Origin: Dipylidium caninum | Lineage: Eukaryota > Platyhelminthes > Cestoda > Cyclophyllidea > Dipylidiidae | Length of the DNA stretch: 64,000 bases | Direction: 5' to 3' | NCBI GenBank assembly: GCA_017562135.1 | Contig: QEYB01000026.1 | Location: 310,001 to 374,000, forward strand | Shown: in pieces, positions 63,971-64,000 of the stretch | How positions within the stretch are numbered: position 1 is the first letter of the stretch | Layout: each line of letters begins with the position of its first letter | The notes under the pieces: generated by a model | Told to the model about the DNA's origin: nothing | Database searches by the model: none | What the model saw: only the letters and a program-made list of their open reading frames with translations | Program-made: the position numbers and the translations under genes

Positions 63971-64000
63971 GTATCGTCTTTTTACAGCTCCTCTTCCGAC

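Overview
This is a eukaryotic nuclear window. It most likely comes from a tapeworm (cestode flatworm) or a close relative. The evidence is the protein-coding style plus the intron sizes: three introns are only 29-31 bp (23957-23986, 24049-24077, 52543-52573), two are about 70-75 bp, and others in the same genes reach 8-9 kb. From memory, tapeworm genomes combine very small introns with long ones and are less AT-rich than schistosomes. The species cannot be named from the sequence. No bacterial operon, CRISPR array, rRNA, convincing tRNA or intact transposon was seen.

Five genes could be assembled exon by exon by matching remembered protein families and checking splice sites and reading phase. 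(1) 1881-8322, plus strand: a Prospero/PROX homeodomain transcription factor, 5 exons, 729 residues, with a complete C-terminal homeo-Prospero domain. (2) 18109-20691, plus: a PLAC8-family cysteine-rich protein, 3 exons, 184 residues. (3) 21598-22504, minus: a second PLAC8 protein, 3 exons, 121 residues, tail-to-tail with the first and sharing both intron positions and phases. (4) 23885-51108, plus: a missing-in-metastasis (MTSS1/MIM) type protein with an N-terminal IMD (inverse-BAR) domain, 10 exons, 891 residues, spread over 27 kb. (5) 52460-63970 and beyond the right edge, plus: the 5' part of an EVI5-type Rab GTPase-activating protein with a TBC domain followed by coiled coil.

Between them lie an upstream GC-rich block before prospero (about 750-1060), a 9.8 kb gene-poor stretch after prospero (8323-18108) with a GT and a long GA microsatellite, a short convergent spacer between the PLAC8 genes, a 1.4 kb divergent spacer shared by PLAC8-B and the MTSS-like gene, and a 1.35 kb spacer before EVI5. 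The introns of the MTSS-like gene hold one likely cassette exon (45942-46115), one antisense ORF of unknown meaning (39762-40163) and two small tandem duplications.

The genes do not form a pathway. Prospero is a nuclear developmental regulator, the MTSS-like protein would bend plasma membrane and link it to actin, EVI5 would regulate Rab-dependent membrane traffic, and PLAC8 proteins are small cysteine-rich proteins of varied or unclear function. The most unusual items are the PLAC8 tail-to-tail pair, the near-minimal introns, a GC-AG intron inside the EVI5 TBC domain, and an IMD protein with a Ser/Gly-rich insertion and no recognisable C-terminal WH2 motif. All exon models rest on splice-site reading and remembered family sequences; no search or transcript data were available.
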